NCBI GenBank assembly: GCA_037043235.1 | Contig: JAWRVZ010000217.1 | Span: 30,001-94,000, forward strand | Source: Rhodeus uyekii | Taxonomy: Eukaryota > Chordata > Actinopteri > Cypriniformes > Acheilognathidae | DNA: 64,000 bases | Direction of reading: 5' to 3' | Shown: piece by piece, positions 1 to 17,297 of the stretch | How the letters are laid out: each line of letters opens with the position of its first letter | Numbering within the stretch: position 1 is the stretch's first letter | Position numbers and translations under genes: made by a program | Notes under the pieces: model-generated | What the model was told of the DNA's origin: nothing | Seen by the model: the letters and a program-made list of their open reading frames with translations, nothing else | Database searches by the model: none

Positions 1-270
1 GGATAGATAGAATTTAGTATTAACAATGGATGGATAGATAGAATTGAGTATTAACAATGGATGGATGGGTCGATGGAAGGATAGATAGAATTGAGTATTA
101 ACAATAGATGGATGGATAGATAGATATATAGAATTGAGTATTAACAATGGATGGATGGATAGATAGAATTGAGTATTAACAATGGATGGATGGAAGGATA
201 GATAGATAGAATTGAGTATTAACAATGGATGGATGGATGGATAGATAGATAGAATTGAGTATTAACAATG

Positions 271-336
<66 letters not shown>

Positions 337-384
337 ATTGAGTATTAACAATGGATGGATGGATGGATAGATAGATAGATAGAC
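1..384. repeat. GATA/GGAT satellite with an interspersed 20-bp word
   Basis: Runs of GATA and GGAT are broken by the word GAATTGAGTATTAACAATGG or a one-base variant. It starts near 10, 41, 88, 131, 166, 210, 252 and 335. The array continues off the left edge. The reverse strand reads as Ser-Ile-Tyr-Leu repeats, which is not a gene. Confidence 0.95.
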
Positions 385-1225
385 AGATCTTGCCATCCAT
401 GCTTTCCTCATAACTCCTCTTATTGTCTCTACGGAGCACTAGGATGGATTAAGCTGGAAGAAACATTTTTTTTTACCCGCCGATAATCAGCGGAAATCCC
501 TTTGTTATCCTTTTACTCCTAAATTAAAAGCAAACTGCTTAATGCGCACAAGATGAGATTTGGCCGTTCTAAACCCCTCGGGGAGCCCGACACAAAAGTG
601 ATGTCACAGCTGCCCAATCCCGCTGTCAGATGACGGAAAATGAAAGGGAGCAATATTGACATTTTCCATAAACCTGATAGGCCTAAAGTTCACTCTAATT
701 GCAGTGTAACCCAATTATCCTGATTAGAGGAGTGGACGGCATAGAGAGAGGAGAGGAAGAGTCTGAGGAAGAGGCTGTTGTATTGAAAAAGAGAGGGCGA
801 GGAAAAAGGCAAATGACATTGAAAGACATTGTAAGAAAGTTAAAAACCCTGCTGGGAGAAGCATCAGGAAGACATCCATATAAAACGGACTGCAGAGTTT
901 GTTTCATGCTCAGAACAAAAGCATGTACAGTGTCTCCTCTGAAACAAATCACTGCAAAACACTTATTGACTGTTTGTTTCCTGCTGAATAATGTTGAACG
1001 GTCCTGCTGTTCTCAGTCTCAACAGTATATGAACAATTTCACGCTCTCCATAAAAAGATGCTGACCATTTTTGATCAAATTCAATCTTTCAGTGTTTTGC
1101 AAAACCTTCACACTTTCTACAAGTACCACTTTTATGACTAACATGTTTTCAATGTGGTCTCAGTTTGCACCCCTCGGTATCTTCATCAAAAGTGTTGATA
1201 TAAAGTGAAAATATGATATGATGTA

Positions 1226-1963
1226 CAGTTTTGCCTTGAGATACGAGCATAATCCGTTCCAAGACGAGCTCATAAGTCAAATTGCTCGTATCTCAAATCA
1301 TTGTTTTCCCGTAAGAAATAACAGGAAAAAAATGAATCCGTTCCGGCCCTCGAAAAAAACTCCCTTATTAGTGCTAATAACGATGGAAAAACATGTTTTT
1401 AATTGCTATACACACACACACAAACACACACACAGACAATTACAGTATATAATGATTCCTGTGATATAATATAAAATGTGGTTTTAATTATGAGTTCTTG
1501 GCTTTCTCGACAGACGATACAGTAGCGGCTAATGGCTGCATGTGCGGAGGAGGAGGAGGAGGAATGAGGGAGGGGTACCGTAGATTACGTAAATAACACA
1601 AACACAATACAGAAGACTTACGTGAGATGCGTATGGCGACAAATCCATGCCAAAAAGAAACGAGCGCAAAACTGATGTTTGCGCACACGTAAATTACATT
1701 ACATCTCATTTTAATCCCTAGCTCGCAAGACATCTCATCTGCACGCAATACACAGACACACACACACACACACACACACGAACATTCTCCATGTGCGCTT
1801 GATAATCTCTCCACTGCCGTTTTTTCTCACACAAAATCTTATTTTAGTGGAGGAACACATGAAGTGAAGGCGTGAGTACTCCTAGTGTCGGCGTCTGTAA
1901 GCTGCTCGTATCTCAAATCTTTACTCGTATCTCAAAGCAAAAATACTCGAAGGCTTGCTTGTA
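1226..1963 (-). mobile_element. mariner-like non-autonomous element, copy a (truncated)
   Basis: Starts after TA at 1224 with CAGTTTTGCCTTGAGATACG and contains the GGAGGAGGAGG block and TCGTATCTCAAA words shared, in reverse orientation, with 20954-21556. Its far end is cut at a TA where copy b begins. Confidence 0.75.
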
Positions 1964-2822
1964 CAGTGGTACCTCGAGATACGAGTTTAATTCGTTCCAG
2001 AACCGAGCTCGTAAGTCAATCGGCTCGTATCTCAAACGAATTTCTCTCATTTAAAATAACTAAATTCGATTTAATCCGTTCCGGACCTATGAAAAATCCC
2101 CAAATCATTGTAAATTATGAATAAAGATGTTTTTAAATAACAAATAAACATGTATAATTAAATACATAACAAAATATGAAATAAAAGTGTTTTTTAGCAT
2201 AATAGTCTTACTTTGGAGACAGACGAGTGCGGCTAACGAAGGTGAACGGCGAGGAGGAGGGAGGGGGGAAGGGATGTAGGCACTCTAGACATGTACGTAA
2301 ACTGTGCTTTTTTATAACTTAAAACTATTTTCGGAACTTTAATAGTTAAAGTTACGAACGCATTGCACTCCTGCTCATCAGCCACTGACTGGAGGAGGCG
2401 TCAGCGATGCGTAGATAAGCTTCCAGTTGTAATCACGGTCATTTGATGGCTTTATTTGGCAAAAACTCCCTTAAAACAGCCATCATATGAAAGAATATGT
2501 TCTTAAGATTATACTCATAATAATAAAACAATATATTTCGTTGTCGAGAGAGCAATAGAAGACGCGCTTCACTCGCTGCTCATCAGCCACTGACTGGAGG
2601 ACGCGTCAGGTTGAGACTGGATTCAAGCGGGTAACACGTGCGATTGAGCGAGAGATGTTCTCGGATGATGCTCGACCCTGCGCGCCAACTAGCGGGACGC
2701 TCCGGAAACACGGCTCGTATCTCGGATTTGGGCTCGTATCTTGAACGAAAATATGGCCCGAGCTCCGGCTCGTATCTCAAAAAACTTGTATGTTAGGCTG
2801 CTCGTATCTCGAGGTACCACTG
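1964..2822. mobile_element. mariner-like non-autonomous element, copy b
   Basis: Terminal inverted repeats CAGTGGTACCTCGAGATACG at 1964 and the reverse complement ending at 2822, flanked by TA on both sides (1962-1963, 2823-2824). Related to copy a by sub-terminal GCTCGTATCTC words. No transposase frame is left. Confidence 0.88.
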
Positions 2823-5800
2823 TATTCTGTATCCAGGATATATATGTAGGATTTCATATATAACAGTATGAGAGTGATTAATTCAATAATATATTTCTCT
2901 GCTAAATAAAGAAACTAAGTTAAGGGCTTAGGTAGGGAATACGAGGCGAGTCAGTACGTCAGCTCCAATTGCACAGTAAGCATTGCGATTTGTCCTACAG
3001 ACGTGCAATTTGTGCAAGTTTTAGGAGTTTCTTTCCATCAGCAAAATACAGCCGTTCTCTAGACAGAATGCAGCTGCTTTTATCTCTTCTACAGCACAAA
3101 TTGTCTTTTGACTCTTTTAAGAAACCGTGTCTCAATACGCACTCTTTGCAAAACACACAGAGATAAATTACCCATAACATTAAGAATGAATGACATTTCG
3201 GGTTTGGATATGCAAGAGCATCTTCAATCACCCATTTGGAGAATAAATATATATTAATATCACCGTTAGCACTGTATCTATTGGGGCAAAACTTTTTCAC
3301 AAGATGTTGGAGTCCATTTCCAAATGAGAAACCCGAGCAGTGCTTTAATCACGAGGATTGGGTTAATGTCTCTCCCTGGCATTTGCAATAGAAGCACTGA
3401 AGGCGAATGCATTAAAAATGTACAAGACGTGCCCTGTAAGATATAGCTTGCAACAAAGAAGCCTTAAAAATACAGTTTTAATATCTATGCTAATGATAAA
3501 GCCTTCCTCTACAGCGGAAAAAAAGAATGAACAAATGGTGAAAACGAAAGTTTTGCCAGCTAGATCGACGGGGATCAACATATTGAACAGTTTTTCACAG
3601 CTGCAATTAAAGTTTAGAATACATTATGAATCGCGAATGATATGAGGGATGGTTGGGCATGAATAATTGATGAGATGATTAAACATTCATAAAGCGTGTC
3701 ATCATATACTGGGAGTCACGTGACTGGGCCGCAACGCCCCTCAGAACACGATTCATCAATCCGTGCCGCTGGCTGAGATGAATATGAACATGCAAATCTG
3801 ACAAATTCTAGAGGAGGATTTTTATGAGGTAAACAGTGTGTTTGGGTTGAGCTATGTGTTTGGATTTTTGCAATGCATCTTCATAATAAATCATTATTAT
3901 TAACACAAGTGGAGAATAATAGAGGCACTGAGACCTTTCTGCACCCACTTCACTGGCACCTGTCAGGCCAGATCCTCCATCTGCCAACAGTGAACCTCAT
4001 CCAACTCAAACCATAACTAATGTCTGTACATTTCAGCCATGACGCCACAACCCACTTCACTGCATATATGACACAGAGACCTCATTTTTAATATCATTAT
4101 AATCTTCATAGTATGTCTATTCAGAGGGTAATTGTTTCTCATGTAGACGTGTGTAAAAATACATTTGCATGGCACTTCAGTGATAAAACCCGTGCACTCG
4201 GATGGAGATTTATTCACGCCGAAGGAGCGAGTTTTGTGATCCTACAAACCCGGGAACTCACTGCTCACGTCGCACGAATGTCTGCTGTAAATCAAAGATT
4301 ATACCGTATGCTTGGAATAATCCGAATAAATTCATACGTAATTTAATAATAGGAAAATAATGGACTATTGAATGCTTTAATGATTTAAATCTCCCATTAA
4401 AAATAGGAAGCTAGTCAAACTTCATCTCAAAATGAAGGATGTCATTTTAAAAATGTGGAAATGAGTTGAAATAAGTTACTGCAGCCTCTTATTTACATCA
4501 CCGCACTGAAATAACATGTGAAAAGTGAAAGTATATGCAATCCATTTCTCCTTACATAGAGTATTTTTTGGCATAAAGCGTTCTTTAAAACAGAGTCAAG
4601 AACTCTAGACTTCTATATAGAACCAAATTGCACCTTTCTTTCAAAGAGTGTGGGAACTATTGCAATTAAGAGGATATGACTGGATTACTCACGACACAAA
4701 GCCTTGACTAGAGAGCGACTGTCTTGAAATGGCAAAACAACATCCATCTATATCCAAAATATCATTATCATTTTAATAGTTCTAAATTAATTAATAAATA
4801 AACATGTAAGAAAGAACACTGGTAAAACATGACTAAAATATTAGCAATATATTTCTGTCTTGCACAAATAAACAAACTAAATGCATTGAGTGCGTCGCTC
4901 ACTTTGAATCACTGTCAGTGAATATTTTGCAGCAAACGGCGCAGTTTTACCATCGACCAGCAGGGACTGATGAGCTCACGCTAACCTGCTCCTGGGTTCC
5001 CGCCCAATTGGGCTCCTTTTGGTCACGTCCGATCGGAAAAAAATGCATTGGTCTGGTCGATAAAAATTGGGCTTATTTTTTATGATAAAAAATGTCATGT
5101 ATAAATGCATATAAATTCCATTAAAACAAGCCTACAAATGCATATAAATTCCACTAAAACACCCCCGTCAACAATCGCATGTAGGTCTCTACACCCCCCC
5201 CCCGGTCAACAATTTTGGTCTTGGGTGGGTATTTTTTTAAATGGGCGGGTTTTATGCTGTGGATGGGCAGGAAATCGTCAGTCCAATCTGGCAACACTGC
5301 TCCTCTCAAGGTTTCTTCTTCATGTACTGAAGAGTTGTTGCCTCGTCGCTGTGTGCAAGGCAATATTCCTAGTAAAGCTTCTCAGAAGAATTGAATTGTG
5401 AAAAGCTTTATACAAATCCAATAACCTACACTGAATATATCTGAGGACTTCAGCCTTGACTGTTTGTTTGAAGCACATTATAGAGCTCCGTGTTTGCATT
5501 ATGACTTTAATTGAAATGCAACCTTTGTGAGCACATTCCCATTTTTCAGACCACTGCCTGAGCTCGTTCAAAAATACTGATATATCTCCGTGTTTCAAAA
5601 CATCTTGGCCGCTGGCAAATGAATACCTATCGCATTCTTAATCTATTCAATTCTTGACTATAAAACTATTAATGCTTAAATAGCAAAACTTCATTTATCA
5701 CAGTATAATCTCCACCATACAATAGCCGCACCTTGTCTCGCATAATATGCATTAACGCTCAAGTGAAACGATTAACTCCACGTTAACAGAACGTGTGTGT

Positions 5801-6650
5801 CAGAGAAGACGCCCTGTGGTCTCTGAATGAGCAAAAAAGCATATCGCGTGATCAGATAATGTAATTCTTATTGCAACCCATTGAACAGGCTTGTCTGGAC
5901 TCATAAACGTCACCCGCATATGATTAATAGCACTATAAGAGAACGATCGGATGCTGCGGGAGACTTTACTAGTGCAAAGATTCATCTTGAGGGATAGATT
6001 AAAAAAGGCGAGGAGGAAAATAGCTGGCTCACACTCTGTGGTTCTGCGTTGGCTTCAACATATTTCTCCTTGAACCGATCTGAGAGATTACTGCTTAAAA
6101 TAAACGTATTGGAAGAACTTTAAAACCGTGTAATTTCTGTGCCACAAAATGATAAAAGAACGGGTTTCTGGAGCGTTCTCTTCGTCAGTCATCGGCCGGG
6201 CCACCCCTTGGTCAGAGGGAGTGTGTTATATGTCTCTGTCATGTCTAACACACTTGCTTATTCGAACCCCAGGCCCTAATTGTTTCCTAGAAGGCCCATT
6301 TGTCTTTATTTTATAAAAAAGGAACAGTTATTTTTTTCTTTTGCAATGTAAAATCGATATTTGTGATGGATGTGAGGGAAAGCTGAGGACTGCGTTACTG
6401 TCAAGTGATTTTGATTAATACACTGCCTTTGTCTACCTCCGCTCAAGTGGAAGGTGTGGGTTTTAATCTCAGCTCCTCCAGGTGTTACAATCTCAAGAAC
6501 CAGTAACCAGTGCCGGTTCCAGCTTGCATGGCACCATATCGGCGAACCCGGACCAGACGCGATGCAATAATATTCCAACAACAAGCAGTTTGTCTGTCCG
6601 CACCAGACACGACACGACCACGACTAGTTTTCCTGTAACTCGAACAGTAG

Positions 6651-6776
6651 AGTGCAGTGCTTTGCAACATCAAGGTCAAGGTTAAATTCCCAGGGAAAGC
6701 AAGAACTGCTCAGAATGTCAATGTGTTTCTTGAATGCAAAGCAAGTTGCTTTGGATAAATGCATGAATGTAAATGA
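6651..6776 (+). mobile_element. tRNA-derived SINE, partial
   Basis: Keeps the region after the B box and the 3' body with CTTGAATGCAAAGCAAGTTG and GCTTTGGATAAA, shared with the copies at 38983 and 41206. Confidence 0.75.
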
Positions 6777-8664
6777 CTACGAGATCACAAATCATAGCCA
6801 ATCAGAAGAGTGTGGGAGTCTCGTTGCAAACGCACGGTTGTGTTTTGTTGTCTGACGCTGGACAATGCAACACTTAAAGTGAATATTGTGCGGACACAAC
6901 CTCTACGCAGAGGGTATAAAAATATAAATGAATAAATCTGAAGACAAACAGCCATGATAAATGCAGTTATTATTTTTTCAATTAATGTGAAAAATGGCCG
7001 GTGACCCCTCATGACCAGAGAAAAGTATAGGGGCACTAGCAAACCTCCAAAAGTTCTCCATTATTATAATTGCTATTTTGTTTATGCTCCTGTCTTGTGA
7101 CATGCATGGCTAACTTCCAATAGATGCCGCTTGAGCCCACTCCGTCTGCGTCTGATGAATGCTTTAGTGCCGAGGAGTCACTTACTGACAACGGTGAGCA
7201 AGATACACTGAGAGATACAATCAAGAAACACTGAAACATGACAATAGTGCTACTAAATCACTGCAAATGCTCTCGGCAGTATAGCCAGCCGAGCTGAGTT
7301 GTGAAAGCAACAGTGAAGGAAGTTTGGCGTGGAAATCCGCTTCTGTGCTGGAGTTTATTAGCTCTGGGAACCGAAAATGGAAACGTGACCCTTCCGCATA
7401 ACAACACGATGACTGTGTGTGTGTGTGTGTGTGTGTTTCCAGGGAAGCAGCAGGAACCAATTACTCTATCGTAATCAGGCTCGAAAGAAAGTGGCTGTGG
7501 TCATAACTGATGAAAACACATGCTTCATGTCAATTTGTTTGATTCTGTTCAAAAACTGAGCATATATAGTGCTTTTTTGTTGTGCTAACCCGAAACGAGA
7601 CATGACTGCAAGATGTGACAAAATCAGTCAAAAATCACATGCAATCAGAAGAGTGTGTAGGCGGAGTCTCTGTGCAAAATGGATAAGCACATAATCAATA
7701 TAATAAATATGACACCATTTTAATTTTACTGAAACAAGTGACTGAATCAATCTTTGTCATGCAATGCACTTGTTTGTTCACACTATTTATATTCAAGATC
7801 TGAGACAGATGGTTCGGACAAAACTTTCTTGATTAAAATGGAAAAGATGCTTTTATTGCATGTGGCGGCGTCGTGTCACGTCTGCTCAGGACACAGAGTT
7901 TGGCTTCATTTACTTGCATTATATTAAAAAGAATGGACAGGATATTCTTCCAAGGAAGAACATAGAAGTTTGTCATACAAGTTTTAATCGAAGTGAGGTT
8001 GAGTAAATAATGACAAGCTCACGGTCAAACTAAAGCGATTAAGCTCATAATCGCAGTAATCTTACTTGCATTAAAGTCCAATTTTAATGGCAATAAATGG
8101 ATATGTAAACCCCTTAATGGCATTACTACCGCTCTGACCAAAGCACGCATGTGTTCGGTTCCACACGGATTAACTTCATGAATAAGTGAACTCTCACATT
8201 TTTTATTCTCCAAATCGCTAAACTCTGTCAACACAGTCTCTGCTCCGTACCTTCATCAGACGGAGAATGCAACAGCAGCGTAGGAAAACCCGCCATGTTC
8301 ATCATGGCGCCGAATAATATCCAGTAAGTCCATAAAAATTTTTTTTAATAGATTAAAACAATGACCAGTAACATGCACACTGTATGCACGAATATCTGAC
8401 TGTGTTATAAGCATATTAATAGCGAATAATCCGAAAAATGCATGTAAACTGGAGTGAAGAGTTCTACATGTGTCATTAAGACCTGAGTATTCAAAATAAT
8501 TGCATTCTTGATGCACATGTAAACATAGTCGTTTTAGGTGAACTGTCTCTTTAAACCCCTCTGGCTCGTCCTGCGTAAAAGCAGGTTCATCAGTTTTGTC
8601 ATCGGGCTTACAGTCAAAGTGAAAACGTCAGCAGTAATCTTTCTTTAGAATCAGCAATATGTCA

Positions 8665-12754
<4,090 letters not shown>

Positions 12755-12943
12755 CGTCACAGGTGGGTAATGGGTGGCTCCACCAGTGGTTCTTTTCACA
12801 AACCAATGGCTCTTCATGGCTGAGGCGGTAGCCTGAGTCGCAGCCGAAAGAAACGGTGGAGCCGATAGAGAAGTCCTGACCGTAACGAAGACCGTTGACT
12901 GGAACCCCTGGATCCAGGCAAGAGTAGGCATCTACTGTTACAC
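12755..12943 (-). CDS. csmd3: csmd3 exon: sushi 5
   Basis: 189 nt, phase 1 to phase 1. A complete sushi from SVTVDAYSCLDPGVPVNGLR to EKNHWWSHPLPTCD, with cysteines YSC, FGC, LVC and PTC. Acceptor ctattcctag. The only in-frame donor is GACG|GTTGGT. A GTAAAA donor four bases further is closer to consensus but would shift the frame into the next exon. Confidence 0.92.
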
Positions 12944-13390
12944 CTAGGAATAGTCAGGCATATGTTAGGGTTAGGGTTAGTTTACAAAACAACATATTTT
13001 AAAAGCATTTTAATTAACTTTGGTGCTCCATAATAACAACGCATTAAAGGTAATGTAAGTTTTTTTGTTGCTAAAATACATTTTCTTAACCTAGTTTATT
13101 GTTCTTTTACTACTGCCATCCATGGATTTATCTCACTCAGAAGTGTAAGCATTGAGCCTCCAGGCACCATCAAAACATTGATCAGATTCGTCAATATCTT
13201 TCCATCTCAATAGTGTGATATTGGCGCATGGCTACTGTAGCAGACGGAGCCAGAGGGTGTTTAGCACGTTACATGGAAAAAGATACTCAGCTAGGGGTAC
13301 AGGAGTGAAACCTTAAAAAACCTTTAAAGATTAAGCCAGTGATGAAAACCTCAGGGGCAGGAACTACGAACGCTTCAATAACATACATGT

Positions 13391-13520
13391 CATGGCCTAA
13401 TGTTTAGAGAGCCTAACTGGTAAACCAAAGGTTGCTGGTTTGATTCTCAGTACTGGCAGGAAATGATTGAGCAAGGCACCTGATCCCCAATCGCTGCCTG
13501 CCTTTTAATGTGTGTGCGCC
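13391..13520 (+). mobile_element. tRNA-derived SINE, second family
   Basis: A tRNA-like head with a B-box-like GCTGGTTTGATTCTC, followed by GAGCAAGGCACCTGATCCCC, typical of fish tRNA SINEs. It differs from the GCTTTGGATAAAAGCG family. Confidence 0.65.
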
Positions 13521-13747
13521 AAGTTGGATGGGTGAAATGTAGGAGGACAAATTCCAATTACTTCACATGTTACTTAAACTTAAATCATCATTCACCAGTT
13601 CAGAAAGGCAAATGTAGCAGTTTATCATTTTTACTTTGATGTGTCTCAAACAGTTGCAGTGGAATGCTCTCTTTGCTCTAGAAATAGGGTTGGCTACTCA
13701 ATTGCTTACTCATGACACATTGCTACACAGCTAAAAGTATTCCTAAT

Positions 13748-13904
13748 TACATTTATGCATTTATCACACACTTTTATCCAAAGCGACTTACATTGCATTC
13801 AAGATACACATTTATATTCTAATCAGTTCTTGCTTCACCTGGGAATCAAACCCATTACCTTGGCATTGCAAGCGCCAATGCTCTACTGATTAAGCTACAG
13901 GAAA
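13748..13904 (-). mobile_element. tRNA-derived SINE
   Basis: Reverse-strand copy: CCTGTAGCTTAATCAGTAGA head, B box GGTTTGATTCCC, tail CGCTTTGGATAAAAGTGTG. Same family as 41206. Confidence 0.85.
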
Positions 13905-14125
13905 ACAATATATTTAACATGCTTTGAGACATGCTTTCACAAGCACCTGTATGAGTTGTTTTCGTGATTTCTGAGCAGGGGAATTGACTCACAAAAGGGG
14001 CTTTTGGAAGGTTGTTTAAAAATATGCTTTAATTTTATGCCATTATGGTTGCAGAAAAGACGCACTTCACTTTTAATTTCCAAATGGAAGGTTCTCAAAT
14101 GGTGGAAAGTGTACTGTACACTTAC

Positions 14126-14313
14126 TTTCATATAGGATCTTGAAGCCACTGTTTGAACGGCTGTTGTCAGTGGTGAAAAGCATGTACAGGTGGTTGGCGG
14201 TGCTGAAGAGGAACTGAGGCACCTGGGTGCCGTTGAACGAGCCAATCAGAGGAGAGAGAAGATTGGGTCCATCGTGAAGCTCCAGGAAATCGCAATTCAA
14301 CTCTGTCTGAAAT
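14126..14313 (-). CDS. csmd3: csmd3 exon: second part of CUB 5
   Basis: 188 nt, phase 2 to phase 1. It reads FQTELNCDFLELHDGPNLLS to DNSRSNSGFKILYE, the C-terminal two thirds of CUB 5, with sequon NGT. The start is set at ccaaccag|A because the reading FQTEL is conserved; a second AG seven bases in (tttcag) would lose frame. The core motif reads NCDFLE where the family has Tyr before Asp, so this CUB has a third cysteine. Donor GAAA|GTAAGT. Confidence 0.93.
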
Positions 14314-14454
14314 CTGGTTGGCGAAACAGAGAATATTTAAATGTTTTTGCAGACAATGATACAACTATAAATGTTTTTGCACTAATGTTTAAAAGTTTAA
14401 ATGTTTAAAAGTTCAGTAAACAGTATTTCAAGGTTTTTATAAGAAGTCTGCTTA

Positions 14455-14830
14455 CCAAGGCTGCAATTACGTGATAAAAAATATAGTAAAAAAAACTGTA
14501 ATGTTGTGAAATATTGTTAAGATTTAAAACAACTGTATTCTATTTTAATATATTTTAAAATGTAATTTATTACATCATTTAATTTATGAAATTATCATCA
14601 GATTAAAGAACATCATTACCTTAATCTTCAGTGACACAAAATCATTCTAATATGCAGATTTGCCACTCATGGTTTTGTTTTTATGATTATCAATGTTGGA
14701 AATAACATTTTTGAGGAAACAGTGATAAACATGATTCTTTGATGAATATAAAGTTATAAAGAAATAGAAACCTTTTGTAAAGTAAGTGTCACTTTTTATC
14801 AGTTTAGTGCATGCTTTCTGAATAAGAGAG
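14455..14830 (-). repeat. dispersed cyprinid-style DNA repeat, reverse copy
   Basis: Degenerate copy of an abundant fish repeat. The reverse strand shows the words TTCTTTAATCTG, ACAGTTTTTTTTACTAT and TATTTTAAAATATATT, like the forward copy at 44160-44560. Confidence 0.45.
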
Positions 14831-14856
14831 TACATTTTCCACAGGAGTTTCACTTA

Positions 14857-15057
<201 letters not shown>

Positions 15058-15510
15058 TTAACAGAGATGTACTACAGTCTTTTTTTCTTTTTAAATATCC
15101 TATGCATGATCACATGTATCTGTAATAACGTCAGCAGAACGGATACATAATAAAGACCAGCTGGCTGTACAATATACCCCACTTAATATATTTACAATCC
15201 CCTAAATCTACAGCAAGGTGTTACAATGGCTAGTGGGTCTGTCACTCTTTTCCTCTGACCATATGAATAGTGTTACAACGTAATTAGAAACATGCTGCGC
15301 GAAATACGAGGGATTGACAAGGATTTTAATGACAGACGACAGGCTGCTCTCCACCACATGCCCTCCGGTTTACATGCCCTATTAACCCTCGTCTCTGTGA
15401 CCCACAGGTGACTGTCTATTCCATTTAGAGTCACAAGGAAAGCTAGGCACAACTGTGCACTTATTCAGGACTCCAGTCCAGTTATGGTGGCAACTGGGAC
15501 TTATAAATAC

Positions 15511-15705
15511 CTTCACACTTTGGGATGGGGCCGCTCCACATCACCTTGCCACCGTTAAGCTCACAAGTGATGGTTTCTGCTCCCTGGGTCTTAATGAAGC
15601 CGTCCTCGCAGATGATGGAGATGGAGCTGCCCAGCTGGAAGCTGTCACCGAAACGTCTGGCGTTCAGGGGAACTCCTGGATCCGGACACTCATTATGGCC
15701 AAATG
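15511..15705 (-). CDS. csmd3: csmd3 exon: sushi 4
   Basis: 195 nt, phase 1 to phase 1. A complete sushi from FGHNECPDPGVPLNARRFGD to GGKVMWSGPIPKCE with four cysteines (NEC, IIC, ITC, PKC). At 65 codons it is slightly longer than its neighbours because of an insert (TQGAETITCELNGGKV) before the final Trp. Acceptor aatcttgcag, donor GAAG|GTATTT. Confidence 0.95.
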
Positions 15706-17297
15706 CTGCAAGATTGAATGACATAAGATTTGGAAGTGTCATGAACAGGGTTTCACCATTGTGCTTTTGGGCAGTCAAAGTATTTATGCCACTAACAATT
15801 TTTCCCCATCACTTTAACAAGCGGAGGTTTAAAACGATGTTCTTAGGAAGTGGAAAAGTTTGAAAGACGCTCAATCTCAAGTGGTGCTCTTCAATTTAGC
15901 CTCCACTCAAAAGAAAGAGGATTTGTGGTACTTTGTAGGACAGGTTTCCACTCAAGGCTCTGTTTATCAGTTTTAGTGTTATTGACCTTCCAGCTGTTTT
16001 TATCATAACTCCATGAAGCATATATGGAGGCTCAAGGCGATTGGCCGAGAAAGCGGCTGTCCCCACAACACCCTGAGTGTCTGATGGATGTCTAGTGACA
16101 GGAAAGGCCTACAAGAAGGACATGACGTTTGTCAGAAAGAATACAGATTTAACAGCGTTCCATCACGGCCATGACAGCTCTTCAGTCTGTTAAAGAACTT
16201 GATGGTAACGTTCAACGTTATCTTCTACTGTAGCACACCTAATATGCATGCAATCTGATGTCCCCTCTGAGGACTTTGATGAATTATCGTGACATTTTAC
16301 ATCACCTTTAAGAAAGATCATCAAGAAGTAATTGTGTAAATTAAAGTCATGTATGTGCTAATGAGGGGCTGAAGGGAGATTTGGCTGGGCTGATAGAAAG
16401 GCGAAGAATTGTACTTGCATTTCACATGCCTGGAAGTCGCTCTAAACACCTTTTAGTTTAAAGTTTTTATCACAAATGCAATGAATTTATATTTACAGTG
16501 TGTGAATACATTTCTAAATTTCCTATATTTAGAAATCATTCAGTAAATATATATGCATAAAAAAAGAAAAACTTCACTCAATACAGAGCGAAACAAATTG
16601 TTCAAATAGATCAGTGGTTCTCAAATAGTGGCGATACCAGGGGGGGCGCGCGTGACCCTGGGGTACATGCTTTTTTTTTTTTTTTGCCAGGGAGTAGGTT
16701 TTCTTGCACTGAACACGAGCAGCAGATATGAAGTTCAGATAACCATCCCCTCATACTTTGACGTGTACGATCACACCAGTGTTCATATGTGTCACGTGAT
16801 CAACCGCTAAATTCACATGTGCGTTCACAATATCTGGCACTGATCCAAAAAAAGACGCGCTCAGAGCTTGTCATTTATCACAACAATTCAGTGTTTTCAA
16901 CCACATAAGATTTCTTTTAGGTTTCAACAAGTTGAGCCAACAAGTTGGTGACTATTTTGAATTATCTATTATACAGCGCTTTTTGTGACCGCGGTATGTC
17001 ACGTGACAAGTGACGCGTTGCCATGGAAACAATAAGGCGAAAGTTCCAAAGTGGGGGGAGGGGGCACGCGCGGAATTTTTACCTCTTCCTAGGGGGGGGC
17101 GCGACAGAAAATAATTGAGAAGCACTGAAATAGATGGTTATATCATTACTTGTTGAGAAAAAGCAGTGACTGCTATCAGTAAACTTTGATGCACAAGGCG
17201 TGCTTAAAACACACAATGCATTACAGAACTCGTGCTTTACATATGTTCATGCAGACATAATGCAGATCAGAAAGCCACTCAAAGGAGCTGCACGCAC
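15706..17297 (-). other. csmd3 intron between sushi 4 and CUB 4
   Basis: Contains an intact hAT-type insertion (16612-17127). The flanks, 15706-16600 and 17136-17297, show nothing recognisable. Confidence 0.7.
16612..17127. mobile_element. hAT-type non-autonomous transposon with 8-bp TSD
   Basis: Termini CAGTGGTTCTCAA and TTGAGAAGCACTG form a near-perfect hAT terminal inverted repeat. The flanks at 16604-16611 and 17128-17135 are the identical 8-mer AAATAGAT. 516 bp, GC-rich ends, no transposase frame. Confidence 0.95.

Larger units (their letters stand above)
12944..14125 (-). other. csmd3 intron between sushi 5 and CUB 5
   Basis: Contains two SINEs of different families in opposite orientation (13391-13520 and 13748-13904) and a short telomere-like word (12964-12982). 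No other feature seen. Confidence 0.7.

Noticed and set aside
12964..12982. Interstitial telomere (TTAGGG)
   Set aside because: Only about three units; expected by chance in 64 kb of AT-rich DNA.
14301..14307. Alternative acceptor ttcag for the second CUB 5 exon
   Set aside because: It would drop seven bases, break the frame and lose the conserved FQTEL reading.
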